Shown: positions 21,765 through 30,279 of the stretch, one piece after another
Position numbering within the stretch: position 1 is the stretch's first letter
Layout of the letters: each line of letters opens with the position of its first letter
DNA from: Pseudorhodoplanes sp.
Lineage (GTDB): Bacteria > Pseudomonadota > Alphaproteobacteria > Rhizobiales > Xanthobacteraceae
Reading direction: 5' to 3'
Assembly: GCA_022843165.1 (NCBI GenBank)
Contig: JALHOD010000001.1
Coordinates: forward strand, 189,678-253,677
DNA length: 64,000 nt
Notes under the pieces: model-generated
What the model was told of the DNA's origin: nothing
What the model saw: the letters and a program-made list of their open reading frames with translations, nothing else
Database searches by the model: none
Translations under genes and position numbers: made by a program

Positions 21765-23471
21765 TCAGTTTGCCGCCGCCGCCGGCGGTCCACGCAGCCA
21801 GCGCCACACGGCGCCGCCCAAGACGTCGTGGCCGGTGACCACATACTCCGCCACGTTTGCATTCTGCATGAGGTAGAACAGGTCGCGCTCGGCCTCAAAA
21901 CTTCCGGCAAACAGCACCGAGTCGCCGAGCTGCAATTCAAAATCGTCCTCCGGAAGCACGATCAGTTCGGCGCCTCGCCGGACGAGCAAGGCGACTTTGC
22001 CGCTGTCGCAAGTCCGGTCAACGATTTCCCGCCGGATATCGGACAGCCTTACTGGTGCCCCAAACCGCGTCATGAAGTCCACAAGGCCCGGCGCCTGTTC
22101 CCGCGAAACGGTGATACCCCAGAATTCCGGCGATTGCTCACCGAGATGGCGACGTAACCGCTCAACGATATGGCCGGCCCAGGCGTCGTCCTGCCCGCGC
22201 GCGATGCGCAGGAAGTCCGCGAGCAGCGGCGTGCGCAGCACGGCAAGACATTCGTCGGCGATGATCTGGCTCTGCACCATCGTCATGTCGGCTCCGAAGG
22301 CCTCGAACAGGCTGCGGTTGCTGATCAGGTTTTGTCTCGCAATGACGAAAAGGTCCGGCCGAATCTGGCGCGCGGCGATTGCGATCGTCAGATTGGCCGT
22401 GTCCACATCGGTGCCGGCGACGATCCCGGCTGCGGTCGCGATATCCGCGCGCCGCAACACTTCGTTGTCGGTGCCAAGCCCGCGCACGCCGGGCAGGCCT
22501 TCGGCCCCTTCCATGTCCGGATCGACAATCGCCACATCGAAGCCGCCGGCCTTGATCGCCGCCGTCACCTCCGCGCCGAACCGGCCATAGCCGCACACCA
22601 CCCAATGGCCTGGCGGCGCCGGAATGCGCGGCGACAGATCTGCGCCGGGCGGGCCGGTCAGCCACGACATCAGGCGATAGGTGTCGGGCGCCTTCATCGC
22701 CAGCACCAGCCGTTCGCCGAACTCGCGGAAAGGATTGATCACCTCATAGGTGCCGACCGTCTCCATCGCCGCGGTGACGTCCGGCGAATGCGAACGGCAG
22801 ATTGCCCGCAAGCCCGGCCGCAGCAGGCGCACGGTGAGCGCGACCGCCAGATTGACCTGATCGTCGTTGCACAGCGCCAGCACGCCCCGGCATTCCGGCT
22901 TCAGCAGCCCGGCCGCGATCAGCGTCTCGGGCGAACGCGCGTCGGCCGCAAGCGCGGGCGGATCCGCCACCAGTTCCTCCAGCTCCATTTCCTCGATCCG
23001 CTGTTCGTCCTGATCGAGGATCACGAAACGTCCGCCGCGCCTGTCCAGCGACCGCACGATCATCAGCCCGGTCTCGCCGATGCCGCAGACGATATAGAAC
23101 GGTTCGCGCAAGGCCCGAACCGCCCGCTGGAACCGCGCGGCGACGATGGCGCGCCGGAAACCTTTGTCCTGCACCAGCGCCAGCAAGCTGCCGATCAGAA
23201 AGGCCCACCCGATGACCGACAGGTAGATGATGACGGTGACCCAGAGCCGCTGCCGGTCGGTAAACGCAAAGGGAATCTCGCCAAATCCGATGGTGGTTGC
23301 CGTGTAGCTGACGAAATAAAAGGCCTGGAACGGCGTCATGAAGACGGCGCGGCCTTCGCCGTCGATTCCGGGAATTAGCGTCAGCCCGACAGTCGCAAGC
23401 ATCACGATGCAAATCATGACGACAAGCGGCGTCCGCAGACGCCGCAATGCGATGAAAAAGACGCCGCTCAT
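21765..23471 (-). CDS. two-TM potassium channel with tandem TrkA-N (RCK) domains
   Basis: 568 residues. Two N-terminal membrane helices (about 13-35 and 78-102) surround a pore loop with the filter-like sequence TATTIGFGEIPFAFTD near residues 57-72, followed by two TrkA-N nucleotide-binding modules. The first carries VCGIGETGLMIVRSL (degenerate glycine loop) and the second VVCGYGRFGAEVTAAI (good GxGxxG). A TrkA-C-like tail and a final extra segment (VAEYVVTGHDVLGGAVWRWL) follow. GFGE rather than GYGD in the filter is common in bacterial K+ channels of this class. It overlaps the upstream small membrane protein gene by 4 bases, so the two are translationally coupled. Confidence 0.85.
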   Translation of the reverse strand: MSGVFFIALRRLRTPLVVMICIVMLATVGLTLIPGIDGEGRAVFMTPFQAFYFVSYTATTIGFGEIPFAFTDRQRLWVTVIIYLSVIGWAFLIGSLLALVQDKGFRRAIVAARFQRAVRALREPFYIVCGIGETGLMIVRSLDRRGGRFVILDQDEQRIEEMELEELVADPPALAADARSPETLIAAGLLKPECRGVLALCNDDQVNLAVALTVRLLRPGLRAICRSHSPDVTAAMETVGTYEVINPFREFGERLVLAMKAPDTYRLMSWLTGPPGADLSPRIPAPPGHWVVCGYGRFGAEVTAAIKAGGFDVAIVDPDMEGAEGLPGVRGLGTDNEVLRRADIATAAGIVAGTDVDTANLTIAIAARQIRPDLFVIARQNLISNRSLFEAFGADMTMVQSQIIADECLAVLRTPLLADFLRIARGQDDAWAGHIVERLRRHLGEQSPEFWGITVSREQAPGLVDFMTRFGAPVRLSDIRREIVDRTCDSGKVALLVRRGAELIVLPEDDFELQLGDSVLFAGSFEAERDLFYLMQNANVAEYVVTGHDVLGGAVWRWLRGPPAAAAN

Positions 23472-23851
23472 CGTCTCTGCATCGTCGTTTCCACCACCAT
23501 GATGATGACGGACACGATATTCGCCAGCAGAGCGCCGGCGGACAGCGAGACGATGCTCGCCATCGTGTAGGCCGAGACCTGGCCGGCGATCGACTGCGCG
23601 GCAAAGAACCAGACCAGGGCGGCCGCGATGAGCTGCAGCAAGGCGACGAGACTGGAGGCCAGATGCACGGCGCCGACATGGGTTCGGTCGCCGAACTTCA
23701 ACACAGTGGCAATCAGATTCACCACGATCGCCGCGAATAATTCCCAGAAGTGATGATGTTCCGGATTGCCGATATCGCCATAGACGAATCCGAAATTGAG
23801 CGTCGCCGCCAGCAGAATGAAGAAGCCGAAGACAACCTTTTCGAGGTTCAT
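23468..23851 (-). CDS. small four-TM membrane protein coupled to the channel gene
   Basis: 127 residues from ATG 23851 (MNLEKVVFGFFILLAATLN); a longer frame begins at 23896 but the later ATG starts at the first helix. Four hydrophobic segments are visible (about 7-25, 34-52, 64-84, 92-118), with GDIGNPEHHHFWELFAA between the first two. The ATGA overlap with the channel gene suggests a partner or accessory subunit. Function unknown. Confidence 0.75.
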   Translation of the reverse strand: MNLEKVVFGFFILLAATLNFGFVYGDIGNPEHHHFWELFAAIVVNLIATVLKFGDRTHVGAVHLASSLVALLQLIAAALVWFFAAQSIAGQVSAYTMASIVSLSAGALLANIVSVIIMVVETTMQRR

Positions 23852-24001
23852 GTGACGTGCCGCGTCTGGTGTACCGCGTTGCAGGGACCGCAACACGGCG
23901 GCCGTCCGGCCGGGACCGGCAGAATAGCGCGGGCCAGGTGATTCGGGCGAGACGCAGTCGCGGTCCGAAAGCCGTATGACGATGCCCCGGCCCGCCGGCG
24001 G

Positions 24002-24775
24002 TCAGCCCGGCAGGAAGGCCGTCGCCCCGCTTCGCTCGTCGCGGAGTTGTTGCACGGTCGATCTGTACAGCGCCTCAAGACGCTCTGTCGTGACGACCTC
24101 CGGCACCGGACCGTCGGCGAGGCATGCCCCCGCCCGCAGAAGGTAGGCCCGGTGCGCCGCGCGCAGGGCGTGATTGGGATCATGCGTCGTGAACAGCACG
24201 CCGAGCCCGCTGTCGGCCAGCGCGCGGATTTCCCGCATGACCTTGCCCTGGTTGCCGAAGTCGAGGCTCGCCGTCGGCTCGTCGAGCACGACGAAACGCG
24301 GCTCCTGCGCCAGCGCGCGCGCCAGCAGCACAAGCTGCCGTTCGCCGCCGGAGATTTCCGTGTAGGGCCGTTGCGCGAGCGCCGCGATCCCGAAACGCTC
24401 CAGGGCGCGCATCGTCACCGCGCGGTCATGCGCGCCGGGTCTGGCGAACAGCGAGCCGTGCGCGGTGCGCCCCATCAGCACCACCGTCTCGACCGTGAAT
24501 GCAAACGTCCCGGTATGAACCTGCGGCACATAGCCGATCAGGCGGGCGCGCTCGCGGTGTGACAGCGCCGACAGGTTTTGTCCTGCCAGCACGACGTTTC
24601 CGGCGCGTGGCGGCAACAAGCCGAGCAATGTCTTGAGCAAGGTGGTCTTGCCGCCGCCATTGGGGCCCAGCAGCGCAAGGACTTCACCCTCGTTGACACG
24701 AATCGACAGCCCTTCGCCGACCAGACGGCCGGGATAGCCGATGGAGAGGTTGTGGCCCGCGATGGTCACGACCAT
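24002..24775 (-). CDS. type II ABC importer ATPase (MolC/FecE/BtuD-like)
   Basis: 257 residues with Walker A GPNGGGKTTLL, signature ISGGERQLVLLARAL, Walker B FVVLDEPTASLD and the switch His in TTHDPNHALR. It overlaps the permease gene by 10 bases. By sequence this belongs with the iron-siderophore/B12/molybdate type II importers. The upstream Mo/W genes make an oxyanion substrate the best guess (inference). Confidence 0.88.
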   Translation of the reverse strand: MVVTIAGHNLSIGYPGRLVGEGLSIRVNEGEVLALLGPNGGGKTTLLKTLLGLLPPRAGNVVLAGQNLSALSHRERARLIGYVPQVHTGTFAFTVETVVLMGRTAHGSLFARPGAHDRAVTMRALERFGIAALAQRPYTEISGGERQLVLLARALAQEPRFVVLDEPTASLDFGNQGKVMREIRALADSGLGVLFTTHDPNHALRAAHRAYLLRAGACLADGPVPEVVTTERLEALYRSTVQQLRDERSGATAFLPG

Positions 24776-25779
24776 GTCCTGCTGACGCTCGCCAGCAGCC
24801 AGATGAAGAAGGGCGTGCCGATCACCGCCGTCAGAATGCCGAGCGGAATTTCGACCGGAGCGGCGGTGCGCGCGATGGTGTCGATGAACAGCAGAAATCC
24901 ACCGCCGAGAATGGCAGCCACCGGCAGCAGCCGCGCGAAATCCGGCCCCACCAGCGAGCGCGCCAGATGCGGCACCACCAGTCCGACCCAGCCGATGATC
25001 CCCGCGGTCGCGACACTGGCCGAAGTCACAAGCGTTGCCGCCGCGACAATGGCGATGCGTAACGGTCCGACCGCCACGCCGAGCGCGCGCGCTTCCTCTT
25101 CCGGCAACGACATCACGTTCATGCGGAAGCGCAGCAGAATCAGCACCAGCGTGCCCAGCGCCACCGGCCCGAACAGCGGGATCAGGTCGGTGACGCCGGT
25201 CGCAGCCAGGCTCCCGAGCAGCCAGAAGGTCATCGCGGGAAGCTGGTTATAGGGATCGGCAAGATATTTCACCAGCCCGACGCCCGCGCCGAGCAGCGAG
25301 CCGATGACGACGCCCGCCAGCACCAGCACGAGCACCGGATCGCGCGAACGGATCGCGGAACCGATCATGTAGACGGCAGTGACCGCGATCAGTCCGCCGA
25401 CGAACGCGAAGCTCTGGATCGCGAACACGCCGAGCGAGAAATAGATGCCGAGCACGGCGCCGAGCGCGGCGCCGGACGACGCGCCGAGAATATCGGGCGA
25501 CACCAGCGGATTGCGGAACAGGCCCTGAAAGGCCGTGCCAGCAACGGCGAGTGCGGCGCCGACAAGAAATGCCGCCAGCACGCGCGGTCCGCGCACCTGC
25601 AGGATCACGACTTCCACCGACGGCGAGGCACCGGACGCGCCGCCGGTCATTTTCGACCACAGCACCGACACGATATCGGCGAGCGACACCGGAAAGCGCC
25701 CGACCAGAAACGCCACCGCAAAGCCGGCGGCGAGCACGGCGATGGCAATCAATGTGCCGGGAAGGACGGAGCGGGTCAT
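24766..25779 (-). CDS. FecCD-family ABC importer permease (MolB-like)
   Basis: 337 residues from ATG 25779 (MTRSVLPGTLIAIAVLAAGF), with a possible longer start at 25824 inside the upstream gene. About ten membrane spans. Family signatures include the GTAFQGLFRNPLVSPDILGAS loop region and GIIGWVGLVVPHLARSLVGPD. It forms a homodimer channel with the ATPase encoded next. MolB of Haemophilus belongs to this family and carries molybdate/tungstate, which fits the neighbourhood. Confidence 0.88.
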   Translation of the reverse strand: MTRSVLPGTLIAIAVLAAGFAVAFLVGRFPVSLADIVSVLWSKMTGGASGASPSVEVVILQVRGPRVLAAFLVGAALAVAGTAFQGLFRNPLVSPDILGASSGAALGAVLGIYFSLGVFAIQSFAFVGGLIAVTAVYMIGSAIRSRDPVLVLVLAGVVIGSLLGAGVGLVKYLADPYNQLPAMTFWLLGSLAATGVTDLIPLFGPVALGTLVLILLRFRMNVMSLPEEEARALGVAVGPLRIAIVAAATLVTSASVATAGIIGWVGLVVPHLARSLVGPDFARLLPVAAILGGGFLLFIDTIARTAAPVEIPLGILTAVIGTPFFIWLLASVSRTWS

Positions 25780-25795
25780 GACAATGGAAGGAAGC

Positions 25796-26836
25796 TCACC
25801 CCCGCCCCTCCAGCACTTGCGCAATCTGCGCCTCGTTCGGCGTCACATGATAAAATCGCTTGTAGAAATCGCGCGTGATCGCCGTCAGGTCCTCCTTGAA
25901 TCGCTCCGGATACAGAATCCTCGCCAGCCACCACAATCCGATCAGACGATTGACCGAGGGCGGGAAATCCACCCAGCCGAACGGCAGTTTCGGCGACAGA
26001 TGTACCCGCCCGCTCTGCGCCGCGGCGACGCCGATCCAGGCCGGGTCTTTCCGTACATTGGCGGCGAAATCCTTGTCGATGGTGATGATCACGTCGGGAT
26101 TCCACAGCAACACCTGTTCGATCGACACATTCGCAAGCGCGCCCTGCCGTTCCCCCGCGACATTGCGCGCCAGCAATTCGATGGTCTCGACATTGATCGA
26201 GCCGCCAAGCCCCGTCTCCAGCCCGCGCGGGCCGCGCGCGTAATAGACGCGGGGACGCTTCTCCGGCGGAGTATCGGCGATACGCTCCGTGATCACCGTC
26301 AGCGTCCGATGGGTGTAGTCCGCGAAATCCTCACCCTCGGCCCGTCGTCCGGTCAGTTCGCCGAGCTTGCGGTAGGCCGTCGGCATATGGACAAAACGTC
26401 CGTCCAGCAGGGCATAAGGAATGCCGGTCTGCTCCTGCACGCGCGCGGCCAGCGACACGAAGGTCTGGCTGGTGGCGCCGACATCCAGGATGAGATCGGG
26501 CTTCAGCGCTAGCACCACTTCCAGATTGGCGGTGTTGCCGCGTCCGGTGATGCGTCCGACCTCCGGGCGGCTGCCGATGTCCGGCAGTAGGAATTCGCGC
26601 TCCTGCGGGCGGTTGGCGCGCGGCCAGCCGATCAGCAGATCGGGCGCAAGCGTATAGAGCATGATCGCGGCCGGCGGGCCGGCCGGAAACACCCGCGTCA
26701 CCTTGTCGGGGATCGGCAAGACCCGACCGGTGGCATCGGTTACGCTCGCGGCGCGCGCAACGCGCGGCGCAGCGGCCATAGCCGAAAGACCGGCAAGCAG
26801 GGAGCGGCGGGTGAATGCCAATTCCGACTCCGTCAT
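25796..26836 (-). CDS. periplasmic binding protein of the type II importer (MolA/FecB-like)
   Basis: 346 residues. The N-terminal FTRRSLLAGLSAMAAAP is a twin-arginine-type signal. The mature part shows the two-lobe helical-backbone binding-protein pattern (VLALKPDLILDVG, LLWNPDVIITIDKDF) and the C-terminal GWVDFPPSVNRLIGLWWLA often seen in MolA-like proteins. Genes for the permease and ATPase follow within 20 bases. Substrate is inferred as molybdate/tungstate; an iron chelate is the alternative. Confidence 0.82.
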   Translation of the reverse strand: MTESELAFTRRSLLAGLSAMAAAPRVARAASVTDATGRVLPIPDKVTRVFPAGPPAAIMLYTLAPDLLIGWPRANRPQEREFLLPDIGSRPEVGRITGRGNTANLEVVLALKPDLILDVGATSQTFVSLAARVQEQTGIPYALLDGRFVHMPTAYRKLGELTGRRAEGEDFADYTHRTLTVITERIADTPPEKRPRVYYARGPRGLETGLGGSINVETIELLARNVAGERQGALANVSIEQVLLWNPDVIITIDKDFAANVRKDPAWIGVAAAQSGRVHLSPKLPFGWVDFPPSVNRLIGLWWLARILYPERFKEDLTAITRDFYKRFYHVTPNEAQIAQVLEGRG

Positions 26837-26875
26837 TCAGGGGGCGTATGAAACGACACACCCGGAACGACTACT

Positions 26876-27082
26876 CTAATCCACCCCAACCATCACGTCG
26901 CTGGCCTTGATCACGGCATAGGCGCTTTTGCCAGCCGCAAGGCCCAGCTCATCGACTGAGTCATTGGTGATCACGGCGGTTACCACCTGCCCGCCAATGT
27001 CTATTTTGACATGGGCGGTGGTGGTGCCCTTCTTGACCTCGACGATTTTGCCCTTGAGCCGGTTACGAGCGCTGATTTTCAT
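26876..27082 (-). CDS. molybdopterin/oxyanion-binding Mop (TOBE) protein
   Basis: A 68-residue stand-alone TOBE/Mop domain starting at ATG 27082 (MKISARNRLKGKIVEVKKG) and containing VDELGLAAGKSAYAVIKASDV, the typical Mop oxyanion-binding half. Mop proteins oligomerise to store molybdate or tungstate in the cytoplasm. The longer open frame to 27331 overlaps the ModA-like gene and is not needed. The gene stands between the ModA-like protein and the MolABC-like importer, tying both to oxyanion handling. Confidence 0.9.
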   Translation of the reverse strand: MKISARNRLKGKIVEVKKGTTTAHVKIDIGGQVVTAVITNDSVDELGLAAGKSAYAVIKASDVMVGVD

Positions 27083-27129
27083 GCCGTACTCCTGTTGCTG
27101 CAGTTGTTCACGCGAGAACATTTCCGTAG

Positions 27130-27924
27130 CTAATTTGGAGCCGCAAATCCGTGCTTGGCCAGGATCGCCTGCCCATCCGCCGACAGGATATACTTGGCGA
27201 ACCGGTCCGCATTCGCCGAAGCGCCATTGATCACCGTCAGACCGTAATCGGCGCCAACCGCCAGCGCGGCAGGCAACACGACCACCTGCTGTCCGGGGTT
27301 TTCCGTTCGGGCGACGATGGCATTGGTGCAATAGGTCAGGAAGATGTCGGCCTGACCTCCCGCCACGACGTGTCCATAGGCATTGCGACCGGGCGGCGGC
27401 GGGGGCGAATTCGGCCCGCCGGTCAGTTGCAATGCCTTCTTCGACAGGATGTCATTGGAGCCAGACCTCAGGGCGTCCGCCTTCCCGAATACCTCGAAGG
27501 CATAGTCGCCGGAGGGATCGGCTTTCGGCGTCGAGGTTCCGAGCTTGACCGCGGGATCGAGCATGCGCTCCAGCAGGTTGTCCGGCGTCACCGCAAGGCC
27601 CGCCTTCACGAGAGCGCACAGCCTGTTGCGCGCAAACATCACCACCGGTCCGGCTTTGCCGGCTTTCGCCAGCGCCGCCGGATGACTCATGTTGGCGGAG
27701 GCAAACACCTCGGCCTTCGCGCCGCCCGCGATCTCGTCGCGCAGCAAGCCGGACGGCCCGTACTTCGCTTCGACCTTCAGCCCGGTGGACTTTTCAAACG
27801 CCTGCGCGACGTCCGCGAGCGCCCCACGCAGGCTTCCCGCCGCGTGCAGCAGAACGGCATCGGCAGCATCGGCGGGCGCGGTCATGCTAACCGCGGCCGC
27901 CAGTACGAGTACGATGCGGCGCAT
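27130..27924 (-). CDS. ModA-like periplasmic molybdate/tungstate-binding protein
   Basis: 264 residues from ATG 27924, with a signal peptide (IVLVLAAAVSMTAPADA). The ModA-type opening HAAGSLRGALADVAQAFEK and the late YCTNAIVAR/GLTVINGASANADRF region are recognisable. A proline-rich insertion (GGPNSPPPPPGRN) interrupts the middle. No modB or modC accompanies it; the gene starts within the TGATG overlap at the tupA stop. It may feed the Tup channel or act as an alternate receptor. Confidence 0.85.
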   Translation of the reverse strand: MRRIVLVLAAAVSMTAPADAADAVLLHAAGSLRGALADVAQAFEKSTGLKVEAKYGPSGLLRDEIAGGAKAEVFASANMSHPAALAKAGKAGPVVMFARNRLCALVKAGLAVTPDNLLERMLDPAVKLGTSTPKADPSGDYAFEVFGKADALRSGSNDILSKKALQLTGGPNSPPPPPGRNAYGHVVAGGQADIFLTYCTNAIVARTENPGQQVVVLPAALAVGADYGLTVINGASANADRFAKYILSADGQAILAKHGFAAPN

Positions 27925-28754
27925 CACACACCTTGCGCCGTCGCATTCGGGAAGAACAATTGCTGGCCGTTGATCTTGTAGTCGGCGATCGCCTTCTGGC
28001 CCTCCGGCGACACGATCCAGTCGATGAACGCCTGGCCTTCCGACTTCTTCACATTCGCGTGCTTGGCCGGGTTCACCAGAATGACGCCGTACTGGTTGAA
28101 CAGCCTGTTGTCGCCTTCGACCACGATGTCGAGTTCGCCGCGGTTCTTGAACGACAGCCAAGTGCCGCGATCAGCCAGCACATAGGCGTTGGACGCCGAG
28201 GCGGTGTTGAGCGCCGCGCCCATGCCCTGCCCGATTTCCTTGTACCAAGGCCCCTTGTCGGCGGCGATGTCGATGCCCGCGACCTTCCAGAGATTGAGTT
28301 CGGCGGAATGCGTGCCGGACTTGTCGCCGCGCGAGATGAAGGCGGCATTCTTCGACTTGATGGTCTTGAGCGCCGCGACGATGTCCTTCGTGCCCTTGAC
28401 GCCGGCCGGATCGCTCTTCGGTCCGATCAGCACGAAATCGTTGTACATGACCGGATAGCGCTTCACGCCGAAGCCGTCGGCGACAAACTTCTCTTCTTGT
28501 CCGCGTGCATGCACGAACACCACGTCGGCGTCGCCGCGGCGTCCGGTATCCAGGGCCTGGCCGGTGCCCTGCGACACCACCTTCACGTCGATGCCGGTCT
28601 TCTTCTTGAACAGCGGCAGCAGATGGCCGAACAGGCCGGAATCCTGCGTCGAGGTGGTGGAGGACACCACGATGGATTTGTCTTGGGCGAAGGCCGGCGC
28701 CCCCGCGATGAAAGCGGCGGCGGTCAGCGCGATCAGAATGCGGCGTGTCAGCAT
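27924..28754 (-). CDS. tupA: tungstate ABC transporter binding protein TupA
   Basis: 276 residues with a signal peptide (MLTRRILIALTAAAFIAGAP). The TupA signature SSTTSTQDSGLFGHLLPLFK and the second anion-loop motif SRGDKSGTHSAE distinguish it from ModA. It should bind tungstate (and often molybdate) in the periplasm. It lies 24 bases after tupC and overlaps the ModA-like gene by one base. Confidence 0.93.
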   Translation of the reverse strand: MLTRRILIALTAAAFIAGAPAFAQDKSIVVSSTTSTQDSGLFGHLLPLFKKKTGIDVKVVSQGTGQALDTGRRGDADVVFVHARGQEEKFVADGFGVKRYPVMYNDFVLIGPKSDPAGVKGTKDIVAALKTIKSKNAAFISRGDKSGTHSAELNLWKVAGIDIAADKGPWYKEIGQGMGAALNTASASNAYVLADRGTWLSFKNRGELDIVVEGDNRLFNQYGVILVNPAKHANVKKSEGQAFIDWIVSPEGQKAIADYKINGQQLFFPNATAQGV

Positions 28755-28778
28755 TGTTTCTCTCCCGTTTGAATGGCG

Positions 28779-29507
28779 TCAGACCAGCAATTCGCCCGCG
28801 ACGAAGCGGCGGGCGTCTTCCGTTTTCGGTTGCGTGAAGAAGCTCTGCGCATCGCCGGTCTCGACGATGCGGCCGCGATGCAGCAGCACGATCTCGCCGG
28901 CCAGACGGCGCGCCTCGCCGAGATTGTGCGTCGACATCACCACCTTGATGCCGCGCGCCGCGACATTGCGGATGATGTCCTCCAGCGCCTTGATCGCGGC
29001 CGGATCGAGGCTGGCGGTCGGCTCGTCGAGCAACAGGATGTCGGGATCCTTGGCGAGCGCGCGCGCCAGCGCCAGACGTTGCTGTTCGCCGCCGGACATC
29101 CGACGCGCCGGGCGGTCGCCGCGCCCCGCAAGCCCGACCAGGTCGAGCAATTCGTCCGCGCGCGCCTTGCGTTCGGCGCGCGGCACCCGCGCCGCCGCCA
29201 GCGCATAGGTCAGATTGCCGGTTGCGCTGCGCATCAGCATGGCCGGCCGCTGGAACACGATCGAGCGCCGCGCCGGCGGCACCTCCTCCCGCCCGCCCCA
29301 GGTGACGCGGCCGCGGGTCGGGGCGATCAGGCCCATCGCCGCGCGCAGCAGGGTGGTTTTGCCGGAGCCGTTCGGCCCGACGAGGATCGTCGGTTCTCCG
29401 GCAGCGATCTTGAGCGTGATCTTGTCGAGGATCGTCACCTCGCGCGCGAGGATCGACACGTCTTCGAGCATTAACGGCAGGTCGGAGGATGGTGCGCGCA
29501 TGGTCAT
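28779..29507 (-). CDS. tupC: tungstate ABC transporter ATPase TupC
   Basis: 242 residues with Walker A GPNGSGKTTLL, signature MSGGEQQRLALARAL and Walker B ILLLDEPTASLDP. No C-terminal TOBE domain is present, unlike ModC; the separate Mop gene downstream may matter here. Its ATG overlaps the tupB stop by 4 bases. Confidence 0.92.
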   Translation of the reverse strand: MTMRAPSSDLPLMLEDVSILAREVTILDKITLKIAAGEPTILVGPNGSGKTTLLRAAMGLIAPTRGRVTWGGREEVPPARRSIVFQRPAMLMRSATGNLTYALAAARVPRAERKARADELLDLVGLAGRGDRPARRMSGGEQQRLALARALAKDPDILLLDEPTASLDPAAIKALEDIIRNVAARGIKVVMSTHNLGEARRLAGEIVLLHRGRIVETGDAQSFFTQPKTEDARRFVAGELLV

Positions 29508-30196
29508 CCCGCGTAGCGTTCGGAGGCCCGGCGCGCGCCCCAGGCCAGCGCATTCACCACAATCACCAATGAAATCAGCACCATGCCGAGGCCGATGGCG
29601 AGCGGCAGGTCGCCCTTGGAGGTTTCCAGCGCGATCGCCGTGGTCATGGTGCGGGTAAAGCCGTCGATATTGCCGCCGACGATGATCACGGCCCCGACTT
29701 CCGCCGCCGCCCGCCCGAATCCTGCAAGCAAAGCAGTGAGTAAGCTGAAGCGGGCGTCATAAATCAGGGTGAATATGCGGCGCACCGGACCGACATTCAG
29801 CGCCGCCAGTTCGTCCCGGTATTCCTCCCAGAGATCCTCGATCGTCTGGCGCGCCAGCGCCGCGACGATCGGCATGACCAGAATGGACTGAGCGATGATC
29901 ATCGCTTGCGGCGTGAACAGGATGCCCCAGGACCCCAGCGGGCCCGATCGCGACAGCATCAGATATACCAGCAGGCCCACCACCACCGGCGGCAAGCCCA
30001 TGAGAGCGTTCAGTAAAACGATCGCGCCATTGCGGCCGGGAAAGCGGGTGAGCGCGATCAGCGCGCCGAGTGGGATACCGATCAGCGCCGCCAGCACCAC
30101 CGCCGACAGACTGACCAGAAGCGACAGGCGCACAATGCCGACCAGAGCCGGATCGGCCCGCAGAATAAGGTCGAGCGCGGAGGTATCCGTCGGCAT
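29504..30196 (-). CDS. tupB: tungstate ABC transporter permease TupB
   Basis: 230 residues from ATG 30196 (MPTDTSALDLILRADPALVG); the frame extends to 30271, but that region is the divergent promoter. Five to six membrane spans and the ABC permease coupling loop (RAAAEVGAVIIVGGN) are present. First gene of the proposed long operon tupB-tupC-tupA-modA-like-mop-molABC-like. Confidence 0.92.
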   Translation of the reverse strand: MPTDTSALDLILRADPALVGIVRLSLLVSLSAVVLAALIGIPLGALIALTRFPGRNGAIVLLNALMGLPPVVVGLLVYLMLSRSGPLGSWGILFTPQAMIIAQSILVMPIVAALARQTIEDLWEEYRDELAALNVGPVRRIFTLIYDARFSLLTALLAGFGRAAAEVGAVIIVGGNIDGFTRTMTTAIALETSKGDLPLAIGLGMVLISLVIVVNALAWGARRASERYAG

Positions 30197-30279
30197 GGCG
30201 TTTCCCCGGCGTTTTTTCTTGCACCTGGTACCGGAATGGTCAATTTTAGGAGCATATTCATTCATATGCATATCTATTC
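30197..30279. promoter_or_regulatory. divergent tup/regulator control region
   Basis: 83 bases separate tupB from the regulator. Two direct TATTCAT heptamers (30255-30261 and 30275-30281) are exactly 20 bases apart, about two helical turns, and flank the perfect palindrome ATATGCATAT (30264-30273). The second heptamer includes the first two bases of the regulator's ATG. This would suit autoregulation plus control of the tup operon. No canonical ModE palindrome is visible. Confidence 0.55.
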
